A DNA stretch of 9,330 bases, taken from Desulfuromonas sp. Lineage in GTDB: Bacteria; Desulfobacterota; Desulfuromonadia; Desulfuromonadales; Trichloromonadaceae. The translations under genes were made by a program, and so were the position numbers. The notes under the pieces are model-generated. The model was not told the origin of the DNA. It did not search any database and saw only the letters and a list, made by a program, of their open reading frames with translations. Positions 1 to 6,077 of this stretch are shown in pieces (position 1 is the stretch's first letter; the number at the start of each line of letters is the position of its first letter). The stretch lies in assembly GCA_030145265.1 (NCBI GenBank), contig JAQYWA010000060.1, forward strand, positions 1 through 9,330, written 5' to 3'.

Positions 1-354
1 CTGGCTGGCCACCAGCGGCGAGTGAACGAAGAGCACCTGACACTGGGAATCTTCCACGATGTGGCGGAGGGCGGAGAGTCCGAGGGTGTGGTAGGCCGGC
101 ACCGAAACGGCGCCGCAGGCCATGGCACCGATGTCGGCGTAAACACAGTCGGGGCCGTTGGGGGCCATGATGACGACCCGCTCTCCTCGCTCAACTCCGA
201 GAGCCACCAGTCCGCGGGCAAATAGAAGAATCGTCTCTTCGAGGGAGGCCCAGGAAATGTCTCGATATTGCCCCTGGTGTTTGTGGCGGAGCGCGGTATG
301 CTGGTGCAGGCGACGGGCCTGTTCAAGGATCATGCGGGGCAGGGTGTCATTCAT
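1..354 (-). CDS. AMP-forming acyl-CoA synthetase, N-terminal part (runs off left edge)
   Basis: Translation on the minus strand from an ATG at 354 stays open for all 118 codons to base 1, so only the N-terminus is present. It starts MNDTLPRMILEQARRL and contains 'ISWASLEETILLFARGLVALG' split features typical of the family: a region around residues 33-52 opening the fold, then GERVVIMAPNGPD (about 57-69) and GAVSVPAYHTLG (about 81-92). These match the start of the AMP-binding superfamily, most like long-chain fatty acyl-CoA ligases, which activate a carboxylate with ATP and transfer it to CoA. The catalytic ATP-binding motifs lie outside the window, so substrate class is inferred. A GGAGG at 359-363 sits 4 bases before the ATG. 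The gene diverges from coaE, the last enzyme of CoA synthesis, which may or may not be meaningful. Confidence 0.85.
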   Translation of the reverse strand, partial: MNDTLPRMILEQARRLHQHTALRHKHQGQYRDISWASLEETILLFARGLVALGVERGERVVIMAPNGPDCVYADIGAMACGAVSVPAYHTLGLSALRHIVEDSQCQVLFVHSPLVASQ

Positions 355-398
355 AGAGCCTCCGATCGAAAAATCACTCGTTCAGAACGGACAACTGC

Positions 399-407
399 TG
401 GTAAGAT
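399..407 (+). promoter_or_regulatory. Possible extended -10 promoter for coaE
   Basis: The stretch TGGTAAGAT reads as an extended -10 (TG, one base, TAAGAT) about 65 bases before the coaE start. No good -35 hexamer is visible 16-18 bases upstream. It is the best candidate I found in the 117-base region between the divergent acyl-CoA synthetase and coaE. Confidence 0.3.
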
Positions 408-471
408 AGGGCCGCTTCTCTGATGTTGGTTTTTGGGTCGCGGTTTTTTGTCTTGAATCCGGAGGGTAACG

Positions 472-1086
472 ATGGTTCTTGGAGTCACCGGTGGAATCGC
501 CACTGGCAAAAGCAATGTTGCTGGGATGTTTCGTGCCCTTGGCGCAGTTGTTGTCAGCGCCGATGAATTGGCTCGAGAGGTTGTCGTTCCCGGTGCTGCG
601 GCCTTGCCAAAACTGGTCGAGCGCTTCGGCGAGTCGATACTGTTGGGGGACGGCACGCTGAATCGCAAAGCCCTGGCCGAAATCATCTTCGCCGATCCTG
701 AAGCGCGGGTAGCCCTCAACGCGATTATGCATCCGGCTATTGCCGATCTGGCCGAACAGCGGCTCTGGGAGCTGTCCCGGGGGCAGGGTTTGGTCGTCTA
801 TGAGGCGCCCCTGCTGTTCGAGGCCGGTGCCGAAGGGCGGGTGGATGCCGTGCTGGTCGTCACCGCTGATGAACAGCAACAAGTGCGCCGCCTGATGGCC
901 CGTGACGAAATCGGTGAACTTGCTGCCCGGGCGAGGATCGCAGCCCAGATGCCCTTGGCGGAAAAAGTCCGCCGGGCCGATTACGTTATCGATAATTCGG
1001 GGACCCTGCTGCAGGCCGAAGCCCAGGTCAGGGAGCTGTTTGGTCGTCTTCAATCCCACTCGCCCAATCCTGATCCAGTTCCCTGA
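472..1086 (+). CDS. coaE: Dephospho-CoA kinase (CoaE)
   Basis: CoaE phosphorylates the 3'-hydroxyl of the ribose of dephospho-CoA with ATP, the last step of coenzyme A synthesis in the cytoplasm. The 204-residue protein has the usual family length (about 200). Visible features are the P-loop GGIATGKS at residues 7-14, the conserved acidic D31 in SADELARE, LNRKALAEIIF (63-73), the HP pair at 87-88, the PLLFEAG motif (113-119), and the C-terminal block RDEIG...R...Q ending in ADYVIDNSG (169-177). The ATG at 472 is preceded by GGAGGG at 461-466, well spaced. The gene diverges from the acyl-CoA synthetase. Its last 59 bases overlap the end of the convergent hydrolase gene. The residues after about 190 (QSHSPNPDPVP) lie beyond the family core and fall inside that overlap. 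Confidence 0.96.
   Translation: MVLGVTGGIATGKSNVAGMFRALGAVVVSADELAREVVVPGAAALPKLVERFGESILLGDGTLNRKALAEIIFADPEARVALNAIMHPAIADLAEQRLWELSRGQGLVVYEAPLLFEAGAEGRVDAVLVVTADEQQQVRRLMARDEIGELAARARIAAQMPLAEKVRRADYVIDNSGTLLQAEAQVRELFGRLQSHSPNPDPVP
1028..1086. repeat. Inverted repeat bracketing the coaE/hydrolase overlap
   Basis: Bases 1028-1038 (TCAGGGAGCTG) pair with 1076-1086 (CAGTTCCCTGA) over 11 positions, with one G-T wobble and a 37-base loop. The left arm begins at the hydrolase stop codon and the right arm ends at the coaE stop codon. Neither side is followed by a T-run, so this is not a standard intrinsic terminator. It could still fold in both transcripts. Confidence 0.55.
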
Positions 1087-1894
1087 AAAACATCAACGTC
1101 TGGTCCATCGTTTCCTGCCAGCGGGGGTTTTCCCGGGTGGCCAGAACATGCGAAACTTCAGGGCCGAACTGATGAAGCCGCTTGCGTCTGCTGCCCAGTT
1201 GGCGTAACAGGTCGTGGGCGCTGGCGGCATCGATCGTTAGGTCGCCCTTTGCGCTGAAAATCAGCGTCGGCGCTGAAATCTGGCTCAGGCTACGGCGGAT
1301 GCGCCGGATTAAGCGGTAAATCTGGAAAATCCCGTTGAGTGGGCGCTTCCTGTAGTAGTGGGCGGCCAGGTCTTCCGGTACGGTCCTGTGCTGGTAGCGC
1401 TTAAAGAAACGCAGCACTCCGACCAGCGGGGCCAGGCGGTGGCGCAGGCGGAGAAACGGTGATAGAAGTGTCAGCCCGGCGATTGGCTGTTGCTCGGCCA
1501 GGGCCAGCAGCAGCAGGGAGCCGGTGCTCATGCCGACTCCGTAGACCCGCGGGTGTCGTTCGGCCAGCACCCGGTAGCCCCTGCTGACCTCTTGCAGCCA
1601 TTCTTCACAGCGGCGTTCGGCGAGATCAGCGGGAGTCGTGCCGTGGCCCGGCAGGCAGATCCCCATCGCCACATAGCCCGCTTCGGCCAGGGCTGTTCCA
1701 AATGAGCGCATTTCCCACGGGGTCGCGGTAAAGCCGTGGACGAGCAACACGGCAGCTCGGGCCGGCCTCTGGGGCTCAAACAGAAACGGCTGGTTTTCCG
1801 GATCGTGGTGCAGCGAAAGTTCGCCCGGCGGGCACGAAGAAATGGGCTCGGCTGTTTGTTGGGCCGCCATGTTTTTCGACGAGCAACCTGCCAC
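1028..1894 (-). CDS. Alpha/beta hydrolase, carboxylesterase/monoacylglycerol-lipase-like
   Basis: This 288-residue protein is a serine hydrolase of the alpha/beta fold. It shows the oxyanion-region motif LLVHGFTATPWEM (50-62), PGHG (82-85), the nucleophile elbow GMSTG with Ser123 (121-125), a likely catalytic Asp218 in SAKGDLTID, and His249 in EVSHV. Spacing and motifs resemble Est30-type carboxylesterases and monoacylglycerol lipases, which cleave short- to medium-chain esters; the true substrate is unknown. The start is a GTG at 1894, chosen because GAGAGG lies 5 bases upstream. An in-frame ATG at 1870 has no nearby ribosome site. The early AGCSS resembles a lipobox, but no hydrophobic stretch precedes it, so the protein is probably cytoplasmic. 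It has its own strong promoter at 1953-1980, and its 3' end overlaps coaE. Confidence 0.88.
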   Translation of the reverse strand: MAGCSSKNMAAQQTAEPISSCPPGELSLHHDPENQPFLFEPQRPARAAVLLVHGFTATPWEMRSFGTALAEAGYVAMGICLPGHGTTPADLAERRCEEWLQEVSRGYRVLAERHPRVYGVGMSTGSLLLLALAEQQPIAGLTLLSPFLRLRHRLAPLVGVLRFFKRYQHRTVPEDLAAHYYRKRPLNGIFQIYRLIRRIRRSLSQISAPTLIFSAKGDLTIDAASAHDLLRQLGSRRKRLHQFGPEVSHVLATRENPRWQETMDQTLMFFRELDQDWASGIEDDQTAP

Positions 1895-1952
1895 GCTAGC
1901 CTCTCGTGAGATTTGGCTTATTGATTGAATTTGTTGGGGAATTCTAGATTAA

Positions 1953-1980
1953 GTTATAGCATCGCGGAGCGCGGTGTCAA
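1953..1980 (-). promoter_or_regulatory. Near-consensus sigma-70 promoter for the hydrolase gene
   Basis: On the minus strand TTGACA (1980-1975) is followed after 16 bases by TATAAC (1958-1953), with a TGC just before it giving an extended -10. Transcription would start near 1946, leaving about 50 bases of leader before the GTG. The spacer contains a small palindrome, CGCG-GAG-CGCG on the plus strand at 1963-1973, which could be an operator or chance in GC-rich DNA. Confidence 0.7.
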
Positions 1981-1998
1981 TCTTGCGGGAGGGGCATG

Positions 1999-2029
1999 AA
2001 AAAACGCCCTCGGAGTTTCCGGGGGCGTT
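1999..2029 (-). terminator. Intrinsic terminator after the iclR-type gene
   Basis: Arms 2003-2013 and 2019-2029 pair over 11 positions with one G-T wobble around a 5-base loop. On the minus strand the stem ends in a run of six T (complement of AAAAAA at 1999-2004). It lies 9 bases past the iclR stop codon and separates that gene from the hydrolase, which starts from its own promoter. Confidence 0.92.
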
Positions 2030-2037
2030 GGTTTTGA

Positions 2038-2820
2038 CTATTTATGAAAACCGAGCCGGCTCGAGAGGTCGTTGCCGGCCTGAGTGACCAGCGGGACCAG
2101 TTCTTTTTCAATCCGCTCATCGCTGAACCGCATCGAGGGTCCGGAGATACTCACTGCACCGACGATGCGGCGGGTGTAGTCGCGAATCGGCGCGGCAACG
2201 CAACGGACGCCGACATCCATCTCTTCGTTGTCGATAGCGTAGCCCTGTTCTGCTATAACGGCCAGTTCTTTCATCAGGGCGTCGCGGTCGGTGAGCGTGG
2301 TCGGGGTGAACCCCTGCAGTTCCTTGGAGGGGAGCAGGGCGAGGATCTCCTCTTCGGTCATGTGGGCCAGGTGGACCTTGCCTGAGGCAGTGCAGTGGGC
2401 TGGCAGGCGAGAACCGACCCGGGATACAACGCGTACGGTCAGGTCGGTTTCGACGACGTCGAGGTAGACCACGTGCCCTTCCTTGAAGATGGCGACATAG
2501 GAGGTTTCGTTGCACTCGCCGACTAAGCCCTCAAGGATGGGTTTGGCCTGGCGCAACAGGCCCATCTGCTTGATGAAGGTCTGCCCCAGTTCCAGGGACT
2601 TCAGTCCGAGCCGGTAATTCTCCGTGGCTTTGTTCTGCTCGATATAGCCGCGGGATTCCAGTGTGGCCAGAAGACGGAAGACGTTGTTCTTGTGAAGCTT
2701 GAGACGTTTGCTGAGTTCAGTGACACCCAGTTCGTCCACCTCTCCGTGAAACTGCTCAAGCAGGTCGAGAGCATGGGAGACGGCCTGGATGATATATTCT
2801 GACTTTTCTTTTTTTGCCAT
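2038..2820 (-). CDS. IclR-family transcriptional regulator
   Basis: The 260-residue protein has the two-domain layout of IclR regulators. An N-terminal winged helix-turn-helix spans about residues 8-75 (ALDLLEQF, LGVTELSKRLKLHKNNVFRLLATLESRGYI). A C-terminal effector-binding domain includes GSRLPAHCTASGKVHLA (136-152) and the EEMDVGVRCVAAPIRD block (199-214) followed by IVGAVSISGPSMRFS. IclR proteins usually repress catabolic operons and their own gene, and release DNA on binding a small carboxylate; the ligand here cannot be read. The frame is open 25 codons further upstream, but the ATG at 2820 is chosen: GGAGAGGGG lies about 9 bases ahead, and the extension would cross the -10 and spacer of the proximal promoter. 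A strong terminator follows. No catabolic operon is beside it except possibly the divergent uspA. Confidence 0.93.
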   Translation of the reverse strand: MAKKEKSEYIIQAVSHALDLLEQFHGEVDELGVTELSKRLKLHKNNVFRLLATLESRGYIEQNKATENYRLGLKSLELGQTFIKQMGLLRQAKPILEGLVGECNETSYVAIFKEGHVVYLDVVETDLTVRVVSRVGSRLPAHCTASGKVHLAHMTEEEILALLPSKELQGFTPTTLTDRDALMKELAVIAEQGYAIDNEEMDVGVRCVAAPIRDYTRRIVGAVSISGPSMRFSDERIEKELVPLVTQAGNDLSSRLGFHK

Positions 2821-2867
2821 TAGGAACTTCCCCTCTCCGGATATTTTTTCAGAGCAAAAGTAACCCC

Positions 2868-2895
2868 ATCTTATGAATTTCGCAAGACATGTCAA
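2868..2895 (-). promoter_or_regulatory. Proximal iclR promoter (P1)
   Basis: On the minus strand TTGACA (2895-2890) is separated by 16 bases from TAAGAT (2873-2868). Transcription would begin near 2861, about 40 bases before the iclR ATG. The -35 lies inside an 8-base palindrome (GACATGTC, 2886-2893), and an arm of the 2877-2919 inverted repeat occupies the spacer. Confidence 0.6.
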
Positions 2896-2919
2896 GTATT
2901 ATGGAAAATATTGCGAAAT
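2877..2919. promoter_or_regulatory. Candidate IclR operator: inverted repeat over the iclR promoter
   Basis: A perfect 9-base inverted repeat, ATTTCGCAA (2877-2885) and TTGCGAAAT (2911-2919), flanks 25 bases that contain the palindrome GACATGTC and the -35 hexamer. One arm is between the -10 and -35, the other upstream of the -35. The arms are 34 bases apart start to start, roughly three helical turns. This placement suits negative autoregulation, common in the IclR family, but binding is inferred. Confidence 0.45.
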
Positions 2920-2990
2920 CTGTTTTCCGGGGCCGGTTTCTAGACCGCGATTTCCTTTGCATTTATCCGTAAGAATAGTTGTTAAAGTAA

Positions 2991-3019
2991 AATATAAAAT
3001 AGTGTTCTAAAATTGTCAA
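2991..3019 (-). promoter_or_regulatory. Distal near-consensus promoter reading toward iclR (P2)
   Basis: On the minus strand TTGACA (3019-3014) is followed after exactly 17 bases by TATATT (2996-2991), in a locally AT-rich stretch. Transcription would start near 2984, giving a leader of about 165 bases that crosses the inverted repeat and P1 before iclR. No reading frame of interest lies in that leader. Together with P1 and the uspA promoter it accounts for most of the 310-base region between iclR and uspA. Confidence 0.55.
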
Positions 3020-3071
3020 TGCTATTCGTCAGGTTATTCGAAATCCGAAGCCGTCGGAACCACTGCGTCGG

Positions 3072-3100
3072 TTGACAGATTAAAAAGGTTGGGCTACGCT
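3072..3100 (+). promoter_or_regulatory. Likely uspA promoter
   Basis: A perfect TTGACA (3072-3077), a 17-base spacer and a weak TACGCT (3095-3100). Predicted transcription start is near 3107, about 24 bases before the chosen ATG at 3131. It rules out the open-frame TTG at 3089, which would lie inside the promoter. Confidence 0.5.
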
Positions 3101-3130
3101 GATGCCATCGCAGTGACTGGAGGCTTCCCC

Positions 3131-3583
3131 ATGTTGAACCTGAGTAAAAAGATACTGGTGGCGATTGATGGCTCACCCCAGTCCGACAAGGCCGCCGAGG
3201 AGGCGGTACGTCTGGCCAGGGCTTCGGGCACTCGGTTTATTAGCAAAGTATATGCCATTCTTGTGCTCCCCGGGATGCGGGAGCCTTCGTTTACCGACTT
3301 TTTTCCCGCTCTGCCGGCGACAGAGCGACCTGACTGGGAAGAAAAACGCAAACGTATTTTTTATGTCGTCGAAAAAGCGGCGACCGAAGCCGAAATTCCG
3401 CTGCATGTCGAGGTCGTATACGGTGAGGCCGCTGAGGAGATCCTGTCTTTTGCCGAACAGGAGGCGATCGATGTCATCGTCATCGGTTCCTCGGGAACCG
3501 GCGGGGTCAAGCGAGCTTTTCTCGGCAGCGTTTCCATCAAGGTTTCCCTGCATGCCCGCTGCTCTGTCTATATTGTTCGCTGA
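3131..3583 (+). CDS. Universal stress protein, UspA family
   Basis: A single-domain universal stress protein of 150 residues, the usual size. It begins with the family's first strand KKILVAIDGS (6-15, with Asp13) and ends with the last strand SVYIVR. It keeps the ATP-binding signature G-x2-G-x9-G-S exactly (G119, G122, G132, S133), so it probably belongs to the nucleotide-binding UspA subgroup rather than the non-binding one. Such proteins are cytoplasmic dimers that aid survival under starvation or stress; the specific role here is unknown. The ATG at 3131 is chosen because GGAGG (3119-3123) precedes it by 7 bases and a TTGACA promoter lies just upstream. It diverges from iclR and converges on the TIM-barrel gene 57 bases away. 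Confidence 0.93.
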   Translation: MLNLSKKILVAIDGSPQSDKAAEEAVRLARASGTRFISKVYAILVLPGMREPSFTDFFPALPATERPDWEEKRKRIFYVVEKAATEAEIPLHVEVVYGEAAEEILSFAEQEAIDVIVIGSSGTGGVKRAFLGSVSIKVSLHARCSVYIVR

Positions 3584-3634
3584 TCCTTCCCGTAGTGCTT
3601 CTTTCTGTCCCGCCTCCCTGTGTCGTCTTTTCCC

Positions 3635-3663
3635 CCCGGTTCAACGGGGCTCCTGGAACCGGG
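3635..3663. other. Hairpin at the uspA / TIM-barrel gene junction
   Basis: CCCGGTTC (3635-3642) and GAACCGGG (3656-3663) pair perfectly over 8 bases with a 13-base loop. The hairpin covers the last codons and stop of the minus-strand isomerase-like gene and lies about 50 bases past uspA. On the plus strand only TTT follows it, and on the minus strand no T-run follows. At best it is a weak bidirectional terminator. Confidence 0.4.
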
Positions 3664-4438
3664 TTTCCTGCTGTAGGTAGCCAAAGATTTCCCGCATGCT
3701 CTCCCGGATGCCTTCCTCGTGTTTTGGAAATTCATGGGGGGATAGTTCCAGGGTCAGGGCCTTGTTGTAGCCGGTTTCCCTCAGGTGATTGAGAAAACGG
3801 GTGAGCGGCAAAACGCCGTGTCCAGGCAGCAGGTGCTCCCGGCCATAGCCGAAATCGGAAAAATGGATGTTACGCATTCGCCCGGTGTTGTAAAACAAAT
3901 GAAAGTCATGAAGAAAATTGGCTTTTGTCGAGCCCATGTGGGCGGTGTCGAAGGTCATGAACAAGTTGTGGTCTTCCATGAACTGGATCATTTTCGAGGT
4001 CTGGCCGAACAGGTAGGGGTTGGTCCCGAAGGGCCCGGTGTTGGGCATGTTCTCGATGGTGATCAAGACCTGGTTGCAGCCGATTTCTCGCTGGAAGTCC
4101 TTGATTCGTTTGATCCATTTCCAGAAGCGCAATTCGCAGCCCAGCCACGATGGCGGATGGAAATTAATCAGCGGGATGCCTGATTCCAGGGCAAGTTCAG
4201 CGGTTCGGGTAGTTTGCTGAATCTTGTTGCCCCAGCCGTCCAGTTCCATAAAAGGCGCATGCAGCGATGAAATCGGCAGAATCTGGGCGAGATCCTTGAG
4301 CAGGACAAGGTTGTCCTGGTACTGGAAATCATAATTAATGATGATCTCGACACATTCAAACCCCGTGTCTCTGGCAATCTCAAAAACTTTTTCCAGCGGA
4401 AGCGTGTAAAGGCTCCCTGCCGACAGGGCCAACTTCAT
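3641..4438 (-). CDS. Sugar phosphate isomerase/epimerase-like TIM-barrel protein
   Basis: The 265-residue product resembles the xylose isomerase-like TIM-barrel (AP endonuclease 2) superfamily, whose members bind divalent metal at the barrel mouth. It begins with strand KLALSAGSL, then CVEIIIN (E31). Candidate metal or active-site residues in family-like settings are H60 (SLHAPF), H94 (NFHPP), E129 (TIENMP), D164 and H167 (FDTAHMG), H192 (IHFSDFG), H207 (PGHG) and E231 (LTLELSP). The set looks complete, so it is probably an active enzyme, either an isomerase/epimerase or an endonuclease-IV-like protein; the former is favoured by size and the HFSDFG and PGHG motifs. Substrate is unknown. Ribosome site is weak (GGA 7 bases before ATG). 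The gene stands apart from its neighbours, with a possible promoter at 4465-4493. Confidence 0.85.
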   Translation of the reverse strand: MKLALSAGSLYTLPLEKVFEIARDTGFECVEIIINYDFQYQDNLVLLKDLAQILPISSLHAPFMELDGWGNKIQQTTRTAELALESGIPLINFHPPSWLGCELRFWKWIKRIKDFQREIGCNQVLITIENMPNTGPFGTNPYLFGQTSKMIQFMEDHNLFMTFDTAHMGSTKANFLHDFHLFYNTGRMRNIHFSDFGYGREHLLPGHGVLPLTRFLNHLRETGYNKALTLELSPHEFPKHEEGIRESMREIFGYLQQETRFQEPR

Positions 4439-4464
4439 TTTTTGTCCAAATAATAGAACGTAGC

Positions 4465-4493
4465 TATAAAGCTCTTATGGTGATTACCGTCAA
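4465..4493 (-). promoter_or_regulatory. Possible promoter for the TIM-barrel gene
   Basis: On the minus strand TTGACG (4493-4488) is followed after 17 bases by TTTATA (4470-4465), overlapping an alternative TATAGC two bases on. The transcription start would fall around 4455-4458, leaving a leader of about 20 bases. The 110 bases between the symporter and this gene contain no clear intrinsic terminator, so read-through is also possible. Confidence 0.4.
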
Positions 4494-4548
4494 GTCGCTT
4501 CCTGCCGCCGGGACGGCGCCAGTCGTGCCCGCGCCCTGTCTTTTATGG

Positions 4549-6066
4549 TTAAGGGCCGTGAACTTCTTCGGCCAGGAACCGGCGGATATGCTCCGGTGGC
4601 GGCGGTGTCAAAAGGGATACGACAATTATTACCAGGATCACCAGCGGTGCGCCGAGCAGAGCCGAAGAGGTGGCCGGCAGCAGGGTGTCGATCAGCGGTA
4701 CCGATGGTCCCAGCAACAGCGCGCAGAAGGTGATGACCAGTCCGGTTGCCATGCCGGCGATGGCTCCGTATTTGTTGGTTCGGTCCCACCAGATGCCGAG
4801 CAGAAAGACCGGAAACAAGGTGTTGCCGGCTAGGGCGAAGGCCACGGCGGTAATCTGGGCGATCAGCCAGGGCGGGTTGACGGCCAGCGCCACAACCAGG
4901 AGAGCCAGAACCAGAGTGGCTCCCTTGGCCACGGCAATCCGCTTTTTAGCGTTGGCGGCCGGATTGATCAGCCGGTAATAGATGTCGTAGGAAAAAGCGC
5001 CGGCGCCGGTTATCAGTAGCCCGGTGACGGTGGAGAAAGCGGCCACGATGGCGCCAGCCGAGATGATGCCGGTCAGCCACGATGGGAGGCCGGCCCATTC
5101 GCTGGCCTTGATGACGATGATGTCGGCCATGGCGCGGGCCGCTTCCGGGTTGAGCGTCGCCCCGTTGATTTCCTCGGAAATCCTGGCCAGGGTTGCGTAG
5201 ACCGGGGCGCTCCAGTACAGCAGGCCGATGAAGAAAATCCCCCAGACTACGCTCCAGCGGGCGTCACGCAGGTTGGGAACGGTATAGAAGCGGGACAGAA
5301 CGTGGGGCAGGCCGGCGGTCCCGACCATCAGGGTGAAGCAGAGGGCGATCCATTGGTAGGGGGTGCCGGAGCTCCAGGGGGCGAGGGAGGTGCCCTGCGG
5401 GGAATTGGCCAAGTCGCGGAGGGCTTGGCCGTAGCCGAGCTGGGGGAATACCCAGAAATAGTCGAGTTGTTTGGCTATGAACATCAGTGGAACAAGAAAC
5501 GAAAGGATCAGGATGCCGTATTGAAACTGCTGATTGCGCGAGGCGCCGAGGGTGCCCGACAGCACCAGGTAGCAGATGACTACCGCGGTGCCGAGAAACA
5601 GCGCGGGTGTATAGTCGAGGCCGAATATCCAGGAGAAGACCAGGGCGATCCCCTTGTACTGGGCGGTGCAGTAGATCAGGGTGATGAGGATGGTGATCAC
5701 CGCCGAAACGCAGCGGGCGACCGGCGAGTCGTAGCGGGCATCGACGAACTCGGGGGCGGTGTATTTGCCGAAGCGGCGGAGCTGGGTCGCCATCAGGATC
5801 AGCAACAGCACGTAGCCGCCGGTCCAGCCGACCACGTAGGCGAAGGCCATGTACCCCTGTAGGTAGAAGATGCCGGCAATGCCGAGAAAGGAGGCGGCGC
5901 TCATCCAGTTGGAGGCGATCGCCGCGCCGATTCCCATGCGCCCGATGGAGCGGCCCGAGACCAGGTAGTATTCGCCCTTGCGGGTCCTGCTCGCCATGCC
6001 GACCAGCAGCGATAGACCGAGGGTGCCGACAAGCAACAGCGCCGGGGCCAGTTTGAATCCTTCCAT
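4549..6066 (-). CDS. Sodium:solute symporter (SSS family), large subunit of a two-gene transporter
   Basis: The 505-residue protein is an integral membrane carrier with roughly 13 hydrophobic helices and belongs to the sodium:solute symporter family (the acetate/proline-permease type). Visible family blocks are SGRSIGRMGIG (38-48), ASNWMSAASFLGIAGI (51-66), RRFGKYTAPEFVDARY (97-112), GLPHVLSRFYTVPNLRDARWS (split across 252-272) and AGAIVAAFSTVTGLL (337-351); S345/T346 sit where SSS members bind sodium. With the DUF4212-type small gene upstream it matches the VC_2705-type subfamily. The transported solute is unknown; short organic acids such as acetate are plausible. The frame is open for 129 further codons, but the ATG at 6066 is chosen: AGGAG lies 8 bases before it and overlaps the stop of the small-subunit gene, suggesting translational coupling. 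Confidence 0.93.
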   Translation of the reverse strand: MEGFKLAPALLLVGTLGLSLLVGMASRTRKGEYYLVSGRSIGRMGIGAAIASNWMSAASFLGIAGIFYLQGYMAFAYVVGWTGGYVLLLILMATQLRRFGKYTAPEFVDARYDSPVARCVSAVITILITLIYCTAQYKGIALVFSWIFGLDYTPALFLGTAVVICYLVLSGTLGASRNQQFQYGILILSFLVPLMFIAKQLDYFWVFPQLGYGQALRDLANSPQGTSLAPWSSGTPYQWIALCFTLMVGTAGLPHVLSRFYTVPNLRDARWSVVWGIFFIGLLYWSAPVYATLARISEEINGATLNPEAARAMADIIVIKASEWAGLPSWLTGIISAGAIVAAFSTVTGLLITGAGAFSYDIYYRLINPAANAKKRIAVAKGATLVLALLVVALAVNPPWLIAQITAVAFALAGNTLFPVFLLGIWWDRTNKYGAIAGMATGLVITFCALLLGPSVPLIDTLLPATSSALLGAPLVILVIIVVSLLTPPPPEHIRRFLAEEVHGP

Positions 6067-6077
6067 GGGAAGCTCTC

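Noticed and set aside
382..1059. A 225-codon open frame on the minus strand opposite coaE
   Set aside because: Fully antisense to a clear CoaE with P-loop and ribosome site. No recognisable domain.
1889..1894. The hydrolase as a lipoprotein, from its early AGC
   Set aside because: No hydrophobic signal segment precedes the cysteine, and the in-frame upstream codons are polar.
2821..2895. A 25-codon N-terminal extension of the IclR regulator
   Set aside because: It would include the -10 and spacer of the proximal promoter and the ribosome binding site of the inner ATG.
3089..3130. A TTG start adding 14 residues to the universal stress protein
   Set aside because: It falls within the likely promoter. 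The ATG at 3131 has GGAGG at the right distance and gives the usual UspA N-terminus.
4439..4548. A terminator between the symporter and the TIM-barrel gene
   Set aside because: Short GC-rich pairings exist near 4505-4520, but none has a long stem followed by a T-run on the minus strand.
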